DNA of 64,000 nucleotides from Adenophora triphylla var. japonica (taxonomy: Eukaryota > Streptophyta > Magnoliopsida > Asterales > Campanulaceae): assembly GCA_022495995.1 (NCBI GenBank), contig JAFEMH010004865.1:62001-126000 (forward strand). The letters are read 5' to 3'. Positions within the stretch are counted from its first letter, which is position 1; every line of letters starts with the position of its first letter. This document shows positions 45,315-56,041 of this stretch, in pieces. The notes beneath the pieces are model-generated. The model saw only the letters and a list, made by a program, of their open reading frames with translations, did not search any database and had not been told where the DNA came from. The translations under genes and the position numbers were made by a program.

Positions 45315-45950
45315 ATGGCAGATTTGACAGAAAACAGTGAGGGTGCAGGAAATCAGATGATTAGGAAGGAAGAGTTAGTCCTGGCTTTGGAAAATGCCCA
45401 TAGGGTTCATGAAGAGCAGCTGGCCATGCTCGTCAGTACTCTCCGCCGTCATGGAGTTCAGGTAACAGTTGAGGCGAACGGTTCTCTGGTCATGGTCAAA
45501 GATGAGACTTCAGAAACAGTGATTTTAGTCCCTCCATCCTACAGCCAATACCCTCCTCCATCCACATATGATCCCTTACCAAGGACTACCCCTTTTCAGT
45601 CTTTTCCAACATCCCAGGCCATCAGGGCTCCAACACCCTCGCCTCCTCAGATAAGACCCAGCTTTGGATCCTCCCAAACAGATCCCAGTACCCCTTAAAG
45701 TCCTCCCAGGTTCACTTCCTTCCATCAATATGCTCAGTCAACAAAGTTCGTCCCCGTGACTTTTCCGACCCGTTTCTTTGGACACCTTGTCCTTGCTCCA
45801 GCTGCCCCGTGGCCTCAAATCCCTCCACTTCCACCAGTATCATGGGCACGTAACGGATCACTGCTTCAGTCTGCGATAGGGGATTCAGAAGCTAGCAGAA
45901 AAATGGAAAGCTCAAGCGTCCTGGCAGTCCAACCAGCGAAAAGTAGCTAG
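45315..45950 (+). pseudogene. Gypsy-2 truncated gag
   Basis: ATG at 45315 opens 127 codons: an acidic/helical N-terminus (VLALENAHRVHEEQLAMLVS) then a Pro/Ser-rich linker (PPSYSQYPPPSTYDPLPR). It stops at 45696-45698, with a continued frame to 45950 (FTSFHQYAQ, LAPAAPWPQIP). The pattern is homologous to the Gypsy-4 gag, but everything corresponding to the capsid-like and zinc-knuckle parts is missing. It cannot make a normal particle protein. Confidence 0.72.
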
Positions 45951-47050
45951 GCTAAGGGTTACCTATCCTCAAGCAAGACTAAGAAATAAAATAGTCTCTC
46001 AGTCAAACTTCGTAGGTTCTAGTACTTTTCTCTTTCAATCAAGTCCTCCACGGGCATTGTAATTAATCTTCAATTTTCGATAAAAAAAAGTCTTCTTCTT
46101 TTCTTGCTAGACTTAAGACATTATTTGCACACCTACATTACATTTAATGAAATGGTTTTATTTTATATGATCACTTGCATTGCTCAACAAATAATCTCTC
46201 GAAATAATTAACATTCTGATTAATCAGTGTGAGAAAGTCAACTAATGCCTTCCCCATACACTTTCCTTACCCCACAAAAGGCCCCATCAAGTCATACACT
46301 CCCCTTACCTCACAAAAGGCCTTCATCACGCCATACACTTTCCCAACCATGTCCTCACCTTCATCTTGACCAAGTCAACGACAGCGGCAACGTCAAGGGA
46401 CAACAAGAGGCCACTCAGCTTCGAAAGATTAACCCCATGTCGACAACAACTTAGGAGCTTGGCTTAGACCTCAAGGGTATCAAGAATGTTCAAGCAGGGG
46501 CTCACCTTGGCCCTCAGGTGCTTCAGAAAAAAAAAAAGAGAGAAAAAAAAATGTAGTGCAAAAAGAGTAATGCCCAGCTAGGCTGAAAATCCCAAAAAAA
46601 AGGGGGCAGTCTAGGCAAAAAACAGGGTTGCACATAAAGAAAAAAAAGAAGAAAAAAATCTTAGTGCAAAAAGAGTAATGCCCAGCTAGGCTGAAAATCC
46701 CAAAAAAGGGCAGTCTAGGCAAAAAACAGGGTTACACATAATAATAATAATAAAAAATAAAAAAAAAATGAGGCCAAGGACCCAACACCGCCCATCAAAA
46801 GCTTAGAGAATGAAAGTTGTCGATAACAATGGGGCGGTCGAAGCAAAACCAAAAGCACTTCATAAGCCTTTAGGCACGTGGAAATCCTTTCTCCCCCCAA
46901 TGAAAGATGAAAATCAGAAGCAACCGTCCAAAATGACTTGGTCAAGGAATCATCCCAAGGCCCACGCCTCATCATCCAATCTTCTCATCCAAGCCTTTTC
47001 ACTAAAGGAACCACAAATCCCATTTCCCAAAGCCAGAAGCAGTCCGGCCA
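45951..47050 (+). other. Gypsy-2 region replacing pol
   Basis: Sense coding resumes nowhere after gag. 46005-46065 matches 61650-61710 of Gypsy-4 (GTAGGTTCTAGTACTTTTCT), so both elements share this post-deletion tail. Two copies of a roughly 108-bp unit (about 46520-46640 and 46640-46745) contain CCCAGCTAGGCTGAAAATCC and CAGTCTAGGCAAAAAACAGG. Poly-A-like and ATA runs surround them. No gene. Confidence 0.65.
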
Positions 47051-47054
47051 AAGC

Positions 47055-48783
47055 CGAACTACGGCGACCTGAGCTCCTCACAATGAGGGGAACGTAGGCA
47101 ACCAGAAATGGTCCGGTCATTAGCATATTCAAATTCCAGAAAAATCCGATCTCATTAAACGACCTATCCAAATCCCAGAAAATCTGGTCTCATCAACGGT
47201 CTCTCCCATAGACACAGCCAGATCCCAGAAAACCCGGTCTCATCAATGACCTCCCTGTACACAAACCTTTCTTTCACACCCAGCCAATCTTGATCCGCGA
47301 CATCGGTTGACTTTCTCCTCATAATTAATAAAAATGTTTTTTCATATCGAGATTAGTGTTTGAATAACCCGAACATTAATAAAGGGTTTTAAGCAATCTT
47401 GTGATCATTGTAAATAAAACAAGTTTTCAGATGTCTTGACAAGTCTTCCTTTTCTACATCTTAGGAAAAATAGTGCTAAACACTGATTTTCTGTCAGCAG
47501 GGGCTTCCATACACTTTTACACAACCTTTCTACGCTTATATTCTCTCAAAAGAGTCAAACCCAAAGCGAGTTTTTGTGCCTACGTCAAATAAGGCCATCA
47601 AAATAACACAAAATTGGGATCTATTCCCATCTTTCAAAAAATATGCCCCTGCATGTATAAATTTCTGAAATCCTCTTCGTCCATATCTTCTTAAGGTTGA
47701 CTGAGTGACTAAAGAAAATAAAAGAAAGAGTACGAAAGGATAGGTCTTCCCTCTTCTGCTACAATTCGCATTAGGGTTGCCTCGAAACTCTTCAAGGCTG
47801 GGGGCTTTGCCAAGCCGTTTCTTTAGACTGGGGCTTCTTTGGCCATTTTTGGGGTCCGCATTGGGTTCCTCACCATGTTACAAGATGGATTCAGTCTTGG
47901 TCAGATTAACCTCAGGATCACTTCCGCAGTACCAATCATATCAGGATTTTTGCTAGACTGGGGCTTCACTAAGTCACTTCTTCGAATCTTAAGACTTCGC
48001 CTACTCAGTTCGTCCAACCGGGACTTTGCAACCGGGGCTGTACCAATGAAAGGATCTTTCCTTGCTTTAATAAGACATGGGGATTTGTAGAAAGTTTTTT
48101 CCTTAAACCGGGGCTTCGATAAGTCGCATCCCCCCCTCGAAGAGAGGTTTGGTCACTTCGACATCTGCTTTAGTCTTTGGTGGTAAAAGCCTGTCAGCAT
48201 CAGCTTCAAATTCCAGAGTGTGAGAAAGGAACATTCATCGAGACCCGAGGTTTAAACCTGGGCCTCACCAAGAGGGAATTCTAGTCCACGTTGACAACAT
48301 CTCAGCAACAGCAGCAGTTCAGTCCGCGCCCAAGGGATACAACCTCACCTGCTTGAAACCTGTCTTAAACAATTTCCAAACACATTCATATGTACATCCG
48401 CACTACCCCTACCATTGTTTCCAAGAAAAATCACCCCTAGGCTCAAGTAACGTGCCAATTGCTAATAATAACATTTTCTCCCAAAAGCGCCTCCGTTACT
48501 TCCGTTATAACGAGATAACGCCAGGCGACAGTTTCCTAATTGTCAAAAATCCAACTTTAGCTACCTCTATCACAGATTGAGAAGTATGCTCAAGTTTTCC
48601 AGCTATAGCTGCCTCTATCTACTCGATAGTGACGTAAGTTTTAGCTTACTCAGGATGACAACCTCCATTAATTGTCAAAATCTCAAGGATCCTAGACATC
48701 GTTCTATCTAGTAATGCTTGAACTACGGTCAAGGCTTGATTCCTCCGGGATACATAGGAAGCCTTTAATAAAGGTCCAGTCAT
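47055..48783 (+). other. Gypsy-2 3' non-coding region with hairpin modules
   Basis: This holds one hairpin module at 47055-47118, a degenerate series with CTGGGGCTTC (47795-48120) and a second module at 48720-48783. No ORF is credible in about 1.7 kb. Part of the stretch (47280-47560) is shared with Gypsy-4 (62640-62900). Confidence 0.6.
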
Positions 48784-49080
48784 CCGACCGCAATGGTCGC
48801 CCTATTCCATCACCACTCCTCAGTGGTAAGGAAGCCTTTCATAAAGGTCCAGCCATTCGACCATATTGGTCACCTTTTTCTTTCAAAATTCCTCAATGGT
48901 GCGTAAGATTTTCACAAAGGTATAGCCATCTGACCATATTGGTCACCCCCCCCTTTAATTGGCACATTCCCATTAAGATTGGCCTTTTGACCTTCTAGGT
49001 CACCCCGTTTGTATCCTTAAGGGACCAATATCTCTTTGCCATGCCCCGGTAGGATCAGGTTTGTGACCTCCTTGGTCACC
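48775..49080 (+). repeat. GACC-N5-GGTC hairpin repeat
   Basis: Five imperfect units of about 60-70 bp, each ending in GACC-five bases-GGTCACCC (GACCGCAATGGTC, GACCATATTGGTC twice, GACCTTCTAGGTC, GACCTCCTTGGTC). A sixth lies at 53369-53384. The arms are constant while the loop varies. Confidence 0.65.
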
Positions 49081-49148
49081 CAATTCCAACCCGTGTCGGC
49101 AATTCCAGTCCAATTCCAAAGGGTATGAAAAATTCGGCAAAGCTATGT

Positions 49149-49196
49149 ATGTCACGCGACAAACCTGGCCACATGGCTTATTAGGTCGCGCGACAT
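49149..49196. promoter_or_regulatory. Palindrome pair near the 3' end of the antisense PMD gene
   Basis: TATGTCACGCGACA (about 49148) and GGTCGCGCGACATA (about 49183) are the Gypsy-2-type palindromes, about 360 bases beyond the stop of the antisense PMD gene. Being palindromic they could serve either strand. Confidence 0.4.
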
Positions 49197-49554
49197 ACCA
49201 AGCCAATATCAGACATCAGCAGTCTGCAGTGTACTGCATTCCCCAGGGCACTCCCCGATTTGTCATTAGCTGCAAACATCAGTCATCCACTTCTCAAATG
49301 CATGAGGGAGGGTTCATTTACCCCATGTACACTCATACATTCATTCACCTAGTACATATACAAGTCAGAAATTCATTTAAGTCACCCAATTCAAGCCATC
49401 TACCATACCATCATAGACTCGTGCAATAAAACATCTAACAATGTACATACAAAATAGACCAAGTCTAAAAGATGTGATAGCAAAATAGCGTGATATGTTT
49501 TCCCTAAAAGGGTACAATAACAAAAAAGTCATAATAATCTAAGGGAAAAAGGGG

Positions 49555-51991
49555 CTACTCTGAATCATCTCCGTCATCCTCTGAACCATCTCCATCATCC
49601 TCCAAACCATCTTCATCATCATCTTCGTCCTCGTCGTCATCCTCAGCCTCCTCAGGCTCGTCATCAGGATCGTCAGAAGGTGTCTCGTAGGCTACGGTCC
49701 CCATGCGATAATAGTCATCAAGCTCAGTGATAACAGCAGAATCAAGCTCGTAGTCTGTGGCTGTCTTAGCCCCACCATCCTCGTCATCATCATCATCAAT
49801 CTCAACTGGTCCGCGAAGAGGCACATTTGGATTCTTTGTCCGAGGCTTCGGTCCTCTAGTGCCTCCGCTGGTGCCTACGTCATCGAAGCGGCTCTTCTTC
49901 TTTCTTGGTTGGCCAGGAGGAGAGATATCGATCGAACCCTGTGACCGGCACTGATTCTTCCAAAAACTCACGCCTTTCTGGAGCTTTCCAATCATGCTCA
50001 CAGCGCCAGTATAAGCCCTGGTCAAATGCCTGTAAGCCTGGGCCGACACCTGTTACAAACAGACATAAGAAATGTCAAAATGCAGTTATTGATAACAGAA
50101 AGAGATGCAAGCAATCCAAAAGACGCAAAGGGCAGTACTTACGGATCTGTAACCTCGCGGGAGCACCAGACGAGGATGAGTCTGTGACATGTCAATATGA
50201 GCTCGCCGCATACGGCCGCCACCCTGGTAATCAATGAAAGTCGGGGGCAAAGGAGGTCTAGCCACGTGACCAGTCGAGGGTCCCGCACCCTGAGCACCAT
50301 AGCCAACTCTGACCTGTAGGGACTGAAGATGCCTAGCCACATATAAGGTGTAATCCCTATCCCGTGTAAAGAGATGTGCCGCCACGCCTACAATCAAAGC
50401 ATCTACATTCGCCAGCTGGCGAGGCAGCCACATCCTAGCCGGGAGGATCATCGGGATCCGAGCAGGCATATTGGGCTCACTATCTGTTGCACACCCTCTC
50501 TCGCTAAGTATAGGGCATCTCCGTACAAACCCACCACAGCCTTTGCGACATTCTGTCAAGTGCGCAGCATGATCCAAGTCCAAATCACCATAACGGCCAG
50601 TCCAAGGGAATAAACTCAACCTCTGGGGAGTCCCTCTCAAGCATATCAGCGTATCATGATACGAAGCAGTAATCATGCACCTCACACCCTCCGTCCTAGT
50701 CTGTCTCTTGGCATTCTTCGTCCACCGTCTGAGAGCAGGAAAAGTGGTGGCAGGGAACTCATCCCGGACCTGCCATGCATAACAGCCGAAAACCACGTAG
50801 GCCCAAGCCTGAAAAGGAGAAGGAAAAGTCAAAACAGGGAAAATAATGATAGAGTGAAATGTGCTAAAGAAAAGAAGTCAAGATGAGAGAATACCTCGAA
50901 AGCCAAGTGACAGCAGGTGAAATACTTCGCCTTCCCTCTACTGACGTCATCTAGAGCCAAGTACATCTCGGCTAAACCTGCCTCACCCCAGGATAGATTC
51001 CCTACGGCGTCCCAAGCTCTCAGAAGCTCCAGTAGTGAAATCAGGGCAGTAGATGCGCTGTTGATAAATAGCATGTCAGAAAAGCCCACCCATACAAAGG
51101 CTCTCGCCAATCTCTCGGCTCTCAGCCGGCTCTCAATAGGATCATCAACAAAAAGGTAGTCCCTACTCTGCTCTCCAATCAAACCATGTAGCTCACCCAG
51201 CTCATATCCATTCCCCTTTTTGATCTAGGGAACGAAACCAAGTAAGCTCATAAGGTCGGCATCAGCAATAGGCTGGGGCTCGGCTCCCTGTGCAGGCTCG
51301 TCTATATAGAGTGGCTCAGCCGTAAAGGGCAATCCTGTGATGACCGCGAAATCGTACGGTGTGACTGTCGTCTCACCCCAGGAGAAATGGAATGAATGGG
51401 TGGTCTCCCACCAAAACTCTCTAAATGCCCTCACCAAATCCACACTCCTCTGGGTGTCTCCGATGGCCTTCGCCATCTCAAAAAATTGCCCCAGTCCCAC
51501 GGCGTAAACCATGCCCTTAGGCGAATGTATCTGCTCCTGGCTGCCCGGCAAACTCTGCCATAGCCTACCAATCACCTCCGGAGAACCACGGGTGCGCAAT
51601 CCCTGCAAGTAAACATGGCACAGGTATGAATATCTCGTGCTATTTCTTGAAATCATCTCAAATGAAAATAGGTCAAAACCTATCATTGTAGAGCATGCAT
51701 TTAGCATCACATTTCCTAGTTCAATCCATGTTCACATGCCAGTTCATGTTAACTCATAGCACAGTCTGGAAAATCAAATCAATTTCACCCAAATCAAAAA
51801 ATTTTAAAACCTAGGTCACGTACCACATCTTTCTTCCCGACATCCGAGGTATGGTCATCGAGCTGTGGATAGAAATCTCCTCTTTGAGCTTCCGGAAGAA
51901 ATGGCCTTTGATTCCTCTGCACCCCCATCTGTCAAGTCGCCAACTCGGCGTGTTGAGGAGCCCTCTTGGTAGGACGCAATCTAGGAGGCAT
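49555..51991 (-). CDS. Antisense plant mobile domain (PMD) protein gene of Gypsy-2, four exons
   Basis: Predicted exons on the minus strand: 51991-51824 (56 codons), 51602-50895 (236), 50808-50143 (222) and 50049-49555 (164 plus stop), with GT...AG borders and all introns in phase 0. The spliced frame is 679 codons. Exon 1 begins MPPRLRPTKRAP. Exon 2 has the PMD core (REFWWETTHSFHFSWGE, TVTPYDFAVITGLPF). Exon 3 holds AWAYVVFGCYAWQVRDEF and GYRS. Exon 4 has AQAYRHLTRAYTGAVSMIGK and KKKSRF, then a very acidic Asp/Glu tail. Two in-frame stops (TGA in exon 1 near codon 20; TAG at 51227-51225) are the only defects I see; there is no frameshift. Related host proteins act in the nucleus in silencing and development. 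The element protein's role is unknown. It is opposite to the element's own transcript. Confidence 0.82.
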
Positions 51992-52158
51992 TTCCCCGGC
52001 TGAATCGGACTCAAAATGCCTAATTTCTCTCAATTTCCTTCTGATGGCTATTCTCTCTCTCTGTCTTCCCGTTTTCGTCTCCCTCTCAATTTCAATTTTA
52101 ATTGAGTTTCAAAATGACGACTGTGCAAATTTTAAAGAATCTGTCCACCTGGCCTCTT

Positions 52159-52174
52159 ATATCGTGCGACATAC
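52159..52174 (-). promoter_or_regulatory. Candidate promoter of the Gypsy-2 antisense PMD gene
   Basis: TATATCGTGCGACATA, a one-base variant of the LTR palindrome, lies 168 bases upstream of the ATG at 51991. On the minus strand it reads into GATATAAGAGG, a possible TATA box. It is followed by the leader of the antisense gene. Confidence 0.5.
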
Positions 52175-52383
52175 TAAACCCCTGTGGCTAGTTTTTACAA
52201 TTTTGCCCCTGAAGGCTCAATTTTACAATTTTGTCCCCCATAGGCCTGTTTTACCCTTTGTGCCCCTGGCATTTCCAATCATTTCCAATCCAGTTTTCCC
52301 TCCAGTGCCCTCGTGGCCTATTTTACAAATTTACCCCTGTGGCTCATTTTATTTGCCCTTGGCATTTTTAATCCTACTTTCAA

Positions 52384-52725
52384 ATGATTAAATCATCGGG
52401 TACGTCCCGTTGCTTTACAAAAAAAATTATCGGGTACGTCCCACTTTCCTTACAAAAAATTATCGGGTACGTCCCACTTTCTTTACGAAAATTATCGGGT
52501 ACGTCCCATTGCTTTACAAAAATTATCGGGTCCTTCCCACCTTTCTTTACAAAAAATTATCGGGTCCTTCCCATTTCTTTACAAAAAATTATCGGGTACG
52601 TCCCACTTTGTTTTACAAAAATTATCAGGTACGTCCCACTTTCTTTACAAAAAATATTATCGGGTACGTCCCACTTTCTTTACAAAAATTATCGAGTCCT
52701 TCCTACTTCTTTACAAAATCCATTC
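52384..52725 (+). repeat. Tandem repeat of ATTATCGGGTACGTCCCACTT
   Basis: About ten copies of a 30-35 bp unit containing ATTATCGGGTACGTCCCA, CTTTCTTTAC and an A-run. Two overlapping open frames here are repeat shadows. It starts 390 bases upstream of the antisense PMD ATG. Confidence 0.88.
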
Positions 52726-52731
52726 CCTCTT

Positions 52732-53095
52732 GCGATCTCCGTTATTCCAGGACGAAGGAATAACATTTCGCTCTCACGCGATCTCCGTTATTCCAAGACG
52801 TAGGAATAACATTTCGCTCCCTCGCGATCTCCGTTATTCCAAGATGAAGGAATAACATTTCGCTCTCCCGCGATCTCCGTTATTCCAAGACGAAGGAATA
52901 ACATTTCGCTCTCCCGCGATCTCCTTTATTCCAAGACGAAGGAATAACATTTCGCTCCCTCGCGATCTCCGTTATTCCAAGACGAAGGAATAACATTTCG
53001 CTCTCCCGCGATCTCCGTTATTCCAAGACGAAGGAATAACATTTCGCTCTCCCGCGATCTCCGTTATTCCAAGATGAAGGAATAACATTTCGACT
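52732..53095 (+). repeat. 46-bp hairpin tandem repeat (GTTATTCC...GGAATAAC)
   Basis: Eight copies of a 46-base unit starting GCGATCTCCGTTATTCC. Within each, GTTATTCC and GGAATAAC form an exact 8-base inverted repeat around a short loop (AAGACGAA or a variant). Single changes between copies fall mostly in the loop or in the CTCTCCC spacer. Confidence 0.9.
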
Positions 53096-53108
53096 CAGTA
53101 AAAGTTTC

Positions 53109-53468
53109 GAACTACGACCTGGCTTGATTCCTCCGGGATACGTAGGTAGCCTACTTTAGGTTCAGCCAATTCGTCACATATGACACCCCTTTCCCCAGTG
53201 GATTTTGAACTACGACCTGGCTTGATTCCTCCGGGATACGTAGGTAGCCTACTTTAGGTTCAGCCAATTCGTCACATATGACACCCCTTTCCCCAGTGGA
53301 TTCCGAACTACGATTATGGCTTAATTCCTCCGGGATACGTAGGTAGCCTTCGAAAGGTTCAGCCACTCGACCACTTTGGTCACCCAATCCGTCTCGGCAT
53401 TCGCCAGATCGGATCCTTTTCTATCGACAACCCCACTCGCCCTGCAAGTGACGTTGCCGAGGGGCTTC
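53109..53468 (+). repeat. Three tandem copies of the hairpin module, then polypurine tract
   Basis: GAACTACGACCTGGCTTGATTCC units at 53109 and 53207 and a variant at 53305 repeat every 97-99 bases, each followed by CCTACTTTAGG or CCTTCGAAAGG and TTCAGCCA. The run ends with GTTGCCGAGGGGCTTC (53453-53468), the primer for plus-strand synthesis. Confidence 0.85.
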
Positions 53469-55868
53469 TGTAAGTACCCAAATCTGGCTCATGCCTTCCG
53501 ATTAAAATTCCCGGCAATTTCTCGAACTTTTATAAAAGTTCGGGGGGCGATTCGGGAACTTCCCCAAGCTTTCCAAGTAAGGAAGGACCTGTTAGGAATC
53601 AAAATTCCATGCAGGACCTCGCTGGAAAGGGGCCTTCTAGAATCTGCCACCTTGCATATTTCTAGAAGGAACTGGATAGGGCTTATTATGGCGTGCGACA
53701 TAATCTGCCAGGAAGACTTCTAGAAGACTGCCACCTTGCATGTTTCTAGAAGGAACTAGATGGGGCTTCTTATGTTGTGCGACATACCCTGCCAGGAAGA
53801 CTTCTAGAAGACTGTCACGTTGCATGTTTCTAGAAGGAAAACGGTTATGGCTTGTTATGTCGTGCGACATACTAAGCCACTACCATGCAGCCTATAAATA
53901 GAGGCCTGCACCTCTCATTTTGGGCATCCCTTTTTACTCCCCAGTATCCTCTCGATAAAATACGTCCATTAGCCTAGTCTCTCTCCTCACATACCCCCAA
54001 AACACATACTAATCCTCTCAAATCACTCACTATTCAATCAATCCCACACACACTTCCTATACACATCAAGAACCGACGATTCTCACTGAGTCAAGGCTTG
54101 ATCTCACTCCGGAGGTTCTTTGTTTGAAGGCTCCTATATCTAACTTGATATAGGAAGTCGTGGTCTCCAAGGGTAACGATTTTCTACCCTTTTCCTCTCT
54201 CTATCTCTTTTGTACATGAGATCTACTTGCTAAATGTGTTGATAATAATGCACCTTGATTAAAATTGCATGCTTTAGTCTCATATTGCTTAAATCCGTAT
54301 CTGATTGCATACCATTTCATGTAATAGCTCCGGCTTGACATTGTCTTGGTCTGAACACTCAAGATGAGTGTGGATTCCTCATATCCACACCCTCTTGAAG
54401 TGTTCACTATTGAAATACTTGCTCTCTGAGACCTATCAGTGAAGTAACTTGGCTATATTAATGCCTTGTTACCTCTGAAAGTCCCAAGCTTGTTACAGCC
54501 TTCGCAAATGGCTAAGTATGTCACACGACATACCTTGCCGTGCAACCTATGTCACGCGACAAACTTGGCCACTTGCGTAGCCTTCATCTTTTCAGTTTGT
54601 AATCTGATTTCAACCTTTACCATGCTGTAATCTGATGTCAATCTGCAATTTAATAGCATCTTTGTACATAAAAATGCCATCTTTTCATCAAAATGTCATC
54701 TTTATACATGAAAGTGGCTTCCTTTACATCAAAATAGCATCCTTTGCTCTTAAAATGATATTTTTATATATAAAGAGCACCATTTGCAATAAAAGAACAT
54801 CTTTGTCATATAAAATGACACATTTGCATGAAATAAGCATCCTTTGCCCAAAAAAATGTAATCTTTGCATCCTTTGCACTTAAAAATGCTTTCTTTACAT
54901 TGAAAATGCATCCTTTGCACCTAAAATACTATTTTTTTCCATATAAAGTTGCATCCTTTGCATTAAAATCATTGTTTTATATCAAAGTAGCATCCTTTTC
55001 ATTCAAAATGTCATCTTTGTGCATCCTTTGCACATAAAAATACTAATTTTCCTCATAAAAATGCATCATTTGCATGAAAATCATTTCTTTACATAAAAAG
55101 CATCATTTGCAAACAAATAGCATCCTTTGCACCCAAAAATGTCATCTTTTCACTAAAAATGTCATTTTTATATGCATTCCCCTAGTCCCCAATTGGTACT
55201 TGATGCAACCTTCGGAATGGACCGGTGTAAAGATCCTATCTTTACATCGTTTCTTCCATTAAAGGTGCCACAATCTCTTTAGAAATGGATAAACCTTAAA
55301 CCTATATCTCCGATTATCGCTTGAGACGAGCATGATAGCTCCCATATAAGCTCAATCGTCTCAAGGCGTAGGATTGATGGGCTAAGGACACTCCTTTTCT
55401 AAAGAACCTCATTTTGGACTATAAAATAGAGTCCTTCTCTCGATCACGCAAGACCCAAGGTCAAAAGTGATGATCACAAGTCCAAGATGAGGACGGGATC
55501 AAAGTCCCGAACACATAAAAATCCAAGGAATCCCGAGTGACAACCAATTAAATGGTCTGTACGTCCGGAAGACAACTTGGGACATTCCCCCCTCCCTCTC
55601 TTTTCAACACATGCACACAAGAAAGCACGCAAGCAAGCACGAAAAATGGAATCTAGGGAGACTTGCTACGGCAAGGCACCTTGGGTGAACGACGATCCGT
55701 TCTTCCCAAGGGGTAACTTAACCTCCAAACCCTAAAATCCTTTTTTTCAAAGTTTTGAGGAAATCAAAATGGCGTGGCGACTCCGTTTTTCAAATTAAAC
55801 CGGATGTTTTCAAACTCGCGTGAATCCGATCTAAAAACAAAAATTTAGAATTCGGGCACACATTCACA
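53469..55868 (+). repeat. Gypsy-2 3' LTR
   Basis: A 2400-bp partner of 40407-42807. All six TTCTAGAA sites appear kept. The first two palindromes carry one change each (53687-53702, 53771-53786), the third is intact (53856-53871), and TATAAATA is at 53893-53900. It is followed by the CTTAG duplication. Confidence 0.92.
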
Positions 55869-56041
55869 CTTAGAACAATTCTAAGGCTTCTGATCCAATC
55901 AGAATAGTTTGTACCGCTCTCTTCAAGCTTGTCCTTCTCAAGGACTGATCGCAGTGACTGGGGCTGGTTATTGTGATTAGCCATTCTACAATAAAATATG
56001 CAAACAATATAAGCATATATCAATATCAACTCATTTATCAT
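55869..56041 (-). pseudogene. Copia-2 gag N-terminus
   Basis: The start of gag: an ATG (residue M at about 55983) followed by ANHNNQPQSLRSVLEKDKLE and SGTNYSDWIRSLRIVL, the usual first helix of Copia gag. It is joined in the ancestral element to 40406 across the Gypsy-2 insertion. Confidence 0.82.

Larger units (their letters stand above)
40407..55868 (+). mobile_element. Gypsy-2, complete non-autonomous Tat-like element
   Basis: A 15.5-kb element with 2.4-kb LTRs (40407-42807, 53469-55868), a primer binding site (42811-42828), a polypurine tract (53453-53468) and a TSD (CTTAG). It has a leader, a truncated gag, no protease, RT, RNase H or integrase, and a four-exon antisense PMD gene (49555-51991). 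Despite having no pol it has integrated cleanly and its LTRs differ by only about 2% by eye, so it was presumably mobilised in trans. Confidence 0.92.

Noticed and set aside
52384..52803. Open frames with repeated SLQKIIGYVPLS and FLTKNYRVRP peptides
   Set aside because: They are shadows of the ATTATCGGGTACGTCCCA tandem repeat.
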